The notes beneath the pieces were generated by a model. That model was not told where the DNA came from. It did no database searches and was given only the letters and a program-made list of their open reading frames with translations. Positions 59,721 through 64,000 of a stretch of DNA of 64,000 bases are shown here, piece after piece. The first letter of the stretch is position 1. Every line of letters begins with the position of its first letter. Where the stretch lies: assembly GCA_026214975.1 (NCBI GenBank), contig CM047805.1:189109620-189173619 (forward strand), in the 5' to 3' direction. The stretch comes from Gentiana macrophylla. Taxonomy: Eukaryota; Streptophyta; Magnoliopsida; Gentianales; Gentianaceae. The translations under genes were made by a program, and so were the position numbers.

Positions 59721-61025
59721 ATTATATATATACATTGGCGGAGCCACATGTTACTAAACGGGATTCACAAACCCGCTAAACAAAAAAAAATGTTAAATTT
59801 TACCTATAGGAAAAATTTATGGACCTCGTTAATTTTTTTCACTCTTAAAAATGCTTTTAGATCCCGCTGAACAAATTTTCTGAATCTGTCACTGGACAGA
59901 CACATACCCACATATAATTAGGTGGTCATTGGCTTCTTTAGATCTGAAAAAAATTACTTCTATATATACCTTATAAGTTTCATTTACCTCCCCTTAAAAT
60001 TTTCATTTTCGAATTGTTTTTTTTTTGGGCGTATATATATAACGACACACAATTAGTTTGTACCCAAATTGGACACACTTAATCTTTTATCGTAAGTAAA
60101 AACAAAAAAAAAATGATAGAAATACAAAATTACCCTCTAAAGATTGGGAAAAGAGAAAAAAAAAAAAAACCATAACATGCATGCGAATATGCGATGGAGT
60201 GTGGGAAAAATCTGCCACAATTTCTTAAAAAAGAAAAAGAATATTTTCTCTATTCTATATAATCTTTTAATTATCCATAACTTTTGATATATATAACTCC
60301 GTCATAACATTTTCACTATACTTCATATTAATAGGTCCTATTTTTTCCAAAATCTCTTTAGATATTTTATGACATAATTTTTGAATTCAGATTGACAATT
60401 TCAAAAATTATGTCGAAAAATATCAAATGCCGTAACAGGAAAGAAAATGAATTACAGTGAAAAAATTATGAACGTGTTTTTCTATCAATTTTTTGTCTTT
60501 ATAAAGAATAAAAAATACGACCAAAAAAATTAGTGTGTCATATTTATCTATTTTAATTTTATAAAGAAAACAAGACTGAATGACGGCATTCAGAGAGATT
60601 CAAATATAGCATCTTCTGATCTCAGGATCTCAGCTATAACCATTTAAACTAGGCTTCATCACCGGAAATGAATACTCTTAGAAAAGCAATTTTTGTGTTT
60701 TTCCCCGATATGTAATCGCGTGTGTTAATTATTTTTTTAATTGGAAAATGTGAAAGAATATTTTTATTACTAACGTGAATCAAACGCTGTTTATTACCGG
60801 AAAAATACAATGGCTGATTACATTGGCCATATTCAATTCCTAATTGTGTGGGTTTTATTTATGATAAGATCTGTGGTTTTTTTTTTGTTTTTTTTGATGG
60901 GAGTGTATTTTTTTTTAATTTTTTTTATTTTTTTGTAATGATGAGATATGTGCTTATTTAATATAAAAATATCCTTTAATAAAGTATCTATTTTCCTAAA
61001 AAAAAATAAAAAATAAAAAATAGTA
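59721..61025. other. Intergenic, AT-rich, with a copy of the 6.3-kb module
   Basis: There is no gene. Near 60265-60335 is a copy of the word TAACTTTTGATATATAACTC and what follows it. Near 60590-60665 (minus strand) a TAGTTTAAATGGTTATAGC and a TTTGAATCTC could be the A and B boxes of a worn SINE. The start (GGCGGAGCCAC, about 59736) resembles a transposon terminus without a confirmed partner. Confidence 0.45.
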
Positions 61026-61299
61026 CTCCTTCGTCTCATTTTATTTTGTACGCTTGATTTCACACAGTGAGTTAGTGTTTTAATCACGCTTGAATCATAT
61101 TAAATGATCTAATATTTTTATATTTATGCCCTTTAAGTTGTTGTTGGAGTATTTAATACTACATATTTTTTATTGTAAATATTGTAAAGAGAAAATGATA
61201 TTTAAAAAAAATTAGCAATTAATGCACAAAATAGACACTTATTTTGTGACAAAAAAAAAAAAAAAAAAAACATGGACAAATAAAATGGGACGGAAGGAG
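61026..61299. mobile_element. Stowaway MITE upstream of PAL, 274 bp
   Basis: The ends CTCCTTCGTCTCATTTTATT and AATAAAATGGGACGGAAGGAG are inverted repeats of Stowaway type, and TA flanks both sides (61024-61025, 61300-61301). Its right end is only about 30 bases from the first AC element of the PAL promoter. Confidence 0.9.
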
Positions 61300-61331
61300 T
61301 ATCCATAAATGCACAGAAAAAACCACCTCTT

Positions 61332-61418
61332 ACCTACCTCTCCGAATTATACACCTACCACGAAAAAAGGTAAAAACTATTTCACCAAACACTGAATCTT
61401 GAACATCTATCTATTTAA
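61332..61418 (+). promoter_or_regulatory. PAL: PAL promoter: two AC elements and a TATA-like box
   Basis: ACCTACC occurs at 61332-61338 and 61353-61359. This AC element is the MYB-binding site common to phenylpropanoid promoters. TATTTAA at 61412-61418 is a plausible TATA box, with transcription expected near 61445 and a leader of about 250 bases before the ATG. Control by lignin/phenylpropanoid MYB factors is inferred from the motif. Confidence 0.65.
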
Positions 61419-61696
61419 GCACCACCAACAGCCAGACACCACAGGATCTTCCTACTTACTACAATTCAATACTCCCCCAGGCCAGTTTACGTGCCTCCAC
61501 CTCCTCTAATACTCGTGGTGGTACTGGTAGGTCATCCTCTTTCGTCACTTTTTGTAGTTTGGTCGAACAGGTGGTGTCAGGTGTGCATAATTATTAAGCT
61601 TAATTTAGACCACCGATTTCACCAAACTTTAATTCCACCTTTCTCTCCAAGTTTAGTTTCGGCGTGAGAAGAATCGAATCAAATCAAATCAAATCA

Positions 61697-64000
61697 ATGG
61701 GTTCTGAGGTCGTAATGAATGGCAACGGAATGTTGGAGATTTGCCTTGATGATCCATTGAACTGGGGGAAAGCAGCTGAGTCATTGAAAGGTAGCCATTT
61801 GGATGAGGTGATACGTATGGTTGATGAATTCCGCAGGCCGGTGGTGAAGCTTGGTGGAGAAACCTTGACTATAGCGCAGGTGGCGGCCATCGCGTCTAGA
61901 GCGGAGGAGGTGACAGTGGAGCTGGCGGAGGAGGCGAGGGCCGGAGTGAAGGCCAGTAGCGATTGGGTGATGGAGAGCATGGCTAAAGGGACTGATAGCT
62001 ACGGTGTCACCACCGGCTTCGGCGCAACTTCACACCGGCGAACCAAACAAGGTGGCGCTCTTCAAAAAGAACTTATCAGGTACTTCAAATTATTAATAAA
62101 ATGAAAGATTTACCATTTACTTTACGGGATAAAAATCTAGACCATCTTTACTTGCGAGTTCGGATCCTCTGCTGTGGCCGCCCCTTGCTGTGATGGACCG
62201 TGACGCCAAAACGGCGTCGTTTGACACACACCGACGCCGCTTTGGTTCCAAGAAAGAAAAAAAAAAACACAGCAAAACGACGTCGCTGTGTGTCAAAACG
62301 ACGTCGTTTTAACGTCACAGTCCATCACAACAAGGGGCGGCCACAGCAGAGGATCCGAACTCCTTTACTTGCACCACGGATCCTATTCCTACCTACCTTA
62401 CACAACACTTAATCAATCTTTTGAAGTAAAATAATAATAATAATATGCATTTACATTCTCACAGAATAAGTATAAACCACTACACATGTGTGCCAATGGA
62501 TTAAAGTGATAAATTATTTTTTGTGATGGGTCCCAACAGAATATGTGGTGTTGATTGTGTTGTGTAAGATTTTGTGGTTGAAAGTGTAGTGGATGTATCA
62601 CTACTGAAGTAAAATAATGATTTTTCAAAATCGTACGATACATGTACAAGAATTAGGCTATTTTTTACTCAAAATGAATAAGTAGTGAGTGGTGTGGCGT
62701 GTGATAAATTAAATCATCAAGATAATTAACGGATGAGATGTTTCGGTTTTATTTAATTTATATATAGTATGTATATATATATATGAAATGATATTGCTCA
62801 TATAGACATCATTTACATGGCGGCCCTGCAGAAAGATGACATGTATAAATTGAGAAATGGAATCTTTCCTTTATTTTATTTTATTTTTATTTTAAATAGG
62901 AATCTTAACTCTTGCCAGAGAAAAAAAATTTAATATTATATTTTATAATTGTGTAGTTATACTCATTTAACTATTAAGCCATGTGTGATTTGTGTGTGTG
63001 TATATTTTGATGAATATGAAACCCAAACGTAATATGTATGGTATCCGGTATGTAATTAGTAGTCGTTTATAATGTTTTTACTATATCAAAAAAATGACGA
63101 ATGTAATAGATTTTGTTTTACAATTAAAGTTTGAAATACACCGTAAAAATTGTTGAATGGATGAATAAGTTAAGGGTACAAGGATAAAAATTTAATAAGG
63201 TGACTATATTCATATTTTAAAATGCTTATATTTAAGAAACATAGAAGTACAATTAATGTTTCGAAATACTGATCCATTATGCTTACATGAACAGAACAAT
63301 ACAGATATTTTGAGTGTCTTTACTGTAACTCTTGATGTAGTCGTGGGCTATCATTTTTTTTTCCTTAAAAAACATGGGCTATCATTTTGACAGTAGTATT
63401 TTAAACATATTGCCAGGTTCTTGAATGCGGGTATATTTGGTAATGGATTCGATTCATCCCACACACTGCCACAATCAGCAACCAGAGCAGCCATGCTTGT
63501 AAGAATCAACACACTGCTTCAAGGTTATTCCGGCATCAGATTTGAGATTCTAGAAGCCATCACTCAGTTCATCAATCACAACATCACTCCCTTTTTACCT
63601 CTTCGTGGTACAATCACTTCGTCCGGTGATCTAGTCCCTTTATCCTACATCGCCGGGTTATTAACCGGTCGGCCTAATTCCAAGGCCACTGGACCTAAAG
63701 GTGAAGTCCTTACTGCTGAACAAGCATTTCATCTTGCTGGAATACCCACCGGGTTTTTTGAGCTCCAGCCTAAAGAAGGTCTTGCTCTTGTTAATGGTAC
63801 AGCAGTCGGTTCTGGATTGGCGTCTATGGTCCTTTTTGATGCTAATGTGCTGGCTGTGTTGTCTGAAGTTTTGTCTGCGGTTTTCGCTGAAGTGATGAAT
63901 GGTAAGCCTGAGTTTACTGACCATTTGACTCATAAACTGAAGCATCATCCGGGTCAAATCGAAGCTGCTGCCATTATGGAACATATTTTGGACGGTAGTT
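61697..64000 (+). CDS. PAL: Phenylalanine ammonia-lyase, exon 1 and part of exon 2
   Basis: PAL converts L-phenylalanine to trans-cinnamate and ammonia, the entry step of phenylpropanoid metabolism, as a cytosolic tetramer. Exon 1 (61697-62079) ends within the Arg codon of E-L-I-R, and exon 2 begins at 63417 and continues past the window. This is the conserved phase-2 PAL intron position; the intron is 1337 bases here. Catalytic Tyr102 lies in [11 protein letters not shown]. The MIO prosthetic group normally forms from Ala-Ser-Gly in T-I-T-A-S-G-D-L-V-P. Here the codon at 63619-63621 is TCG, so the triad reads Ser196-Ser197-Gly198. The rest matches PAL closely ([31 protein letters not shown]). 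The first ATG, after an ATCAA-repeat leader, is chosen. About 322 of the usual 700-720 residues are present. Confidence 0.96.
62156..62362. mobile_element. Foldback MITE in the PAL intron, 207 bp, 10-bp target duplication
   Basis: CTTTACTTGC is repeated exactly at 62146-62155 and 62363-62372. The arms, starting GAGTTCGGATCCTCTGCTGT, are inverted copies over about 90 bases each, so nearly the whole element folds back. Inner palindromes AAACGACGTCGTTTT are present. It is GC-rich against an AT-rich intron. The duplication length suggests a Mutator-type driver. Confidence 0.92.
62435..62604. mobile_element. Second MITE in the PAL intron, same family as 35411-35582
   Basis: AAACCACTACA, GATTAAAGTGAT, TTTTTTGTGATGGGTCCCAA and GTAGTGGATGTATCACTAC match the 35.4-kb copy in the same order. 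TGAAGTAAAATAAT occurs on both sides (62422-62435 and 62605-62618). This serves as the target duplication, although an AAT run makes its exact length uncertain (9-14 bases). Confidence 0.78.

Overview
The window is nuclear DNA of a flowering plant, almost certainly a eudicot. It has plant-type genes with GT/AG introns, an AT-rich background, and a dense load of nested plant transposons (Ty3 and Copia LTR elements, Stowaway, hAT-like and Mutator-like MITEs, a tRNA-derived SINE). Nothing in it identifies the species.

Host genes are few. EIN2, the membrane regulator of ethylene signalling, lies on the + strand (CDS 21451-26399, seven coding exons, long 5' leader). PAL, phenylalanine ammonia-lyase, starts at 61697 and runs off the right edge. 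A 60-residue single-pass membrane protein is encoded at 37386-37568 behind a probable leader intron. Two exons of a serine carboxypeptidase-like gene (minus strand, 16464-16568 and 8130-8237) lie on either side of an 8-kb Ty3 element sitting in their intron.

Layout: 1-5850 holds a palindrome array and a Tat/Athila-type LTR element without pol. 6050-7853 holds a large minisatellite. 8396-16395 is a Tekay-like Ty3 chromovirus on the minus strand with decayed pol. 17-19.8 kb is intergenic, with a minisatellite and a Stowaway MITE. 19.8-26.7 kb is EIN2. 27082-34978 is a second, related Ty3 element with a perfect TTAAT target duplication and no recognisable pol. 35-39 kb holds MITEs, a miRNA-like hairpin, the small gene and a Copia pol fragment. 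40-45.6 kb is a non-coding LTR-element interior ending in a Copia-type LTR. 47.8-50.7 kb holds nested MITEs, a foldback element and a SINE. 51136-59720 is a very large inverted repeat that contains a Copia LTR, a solo LTR with target duplication, and inside that LTR another inverted-repeat element full of minisatellites. From 61 kb on is PAL, with a Stowaway MITE just upstream and two MITEs in its first intron.

The genes do not form a functional cluster. Two themes stand out. Several unrelated elements carry arrays of short CG-containing or palindromic motifs, including hairpins whose stems vary while pairing is kept. The sequence also shows many single-base losses (four in EIN2, many around CG sites in LTR copies), which suggests systematic read error as much as biological decay.
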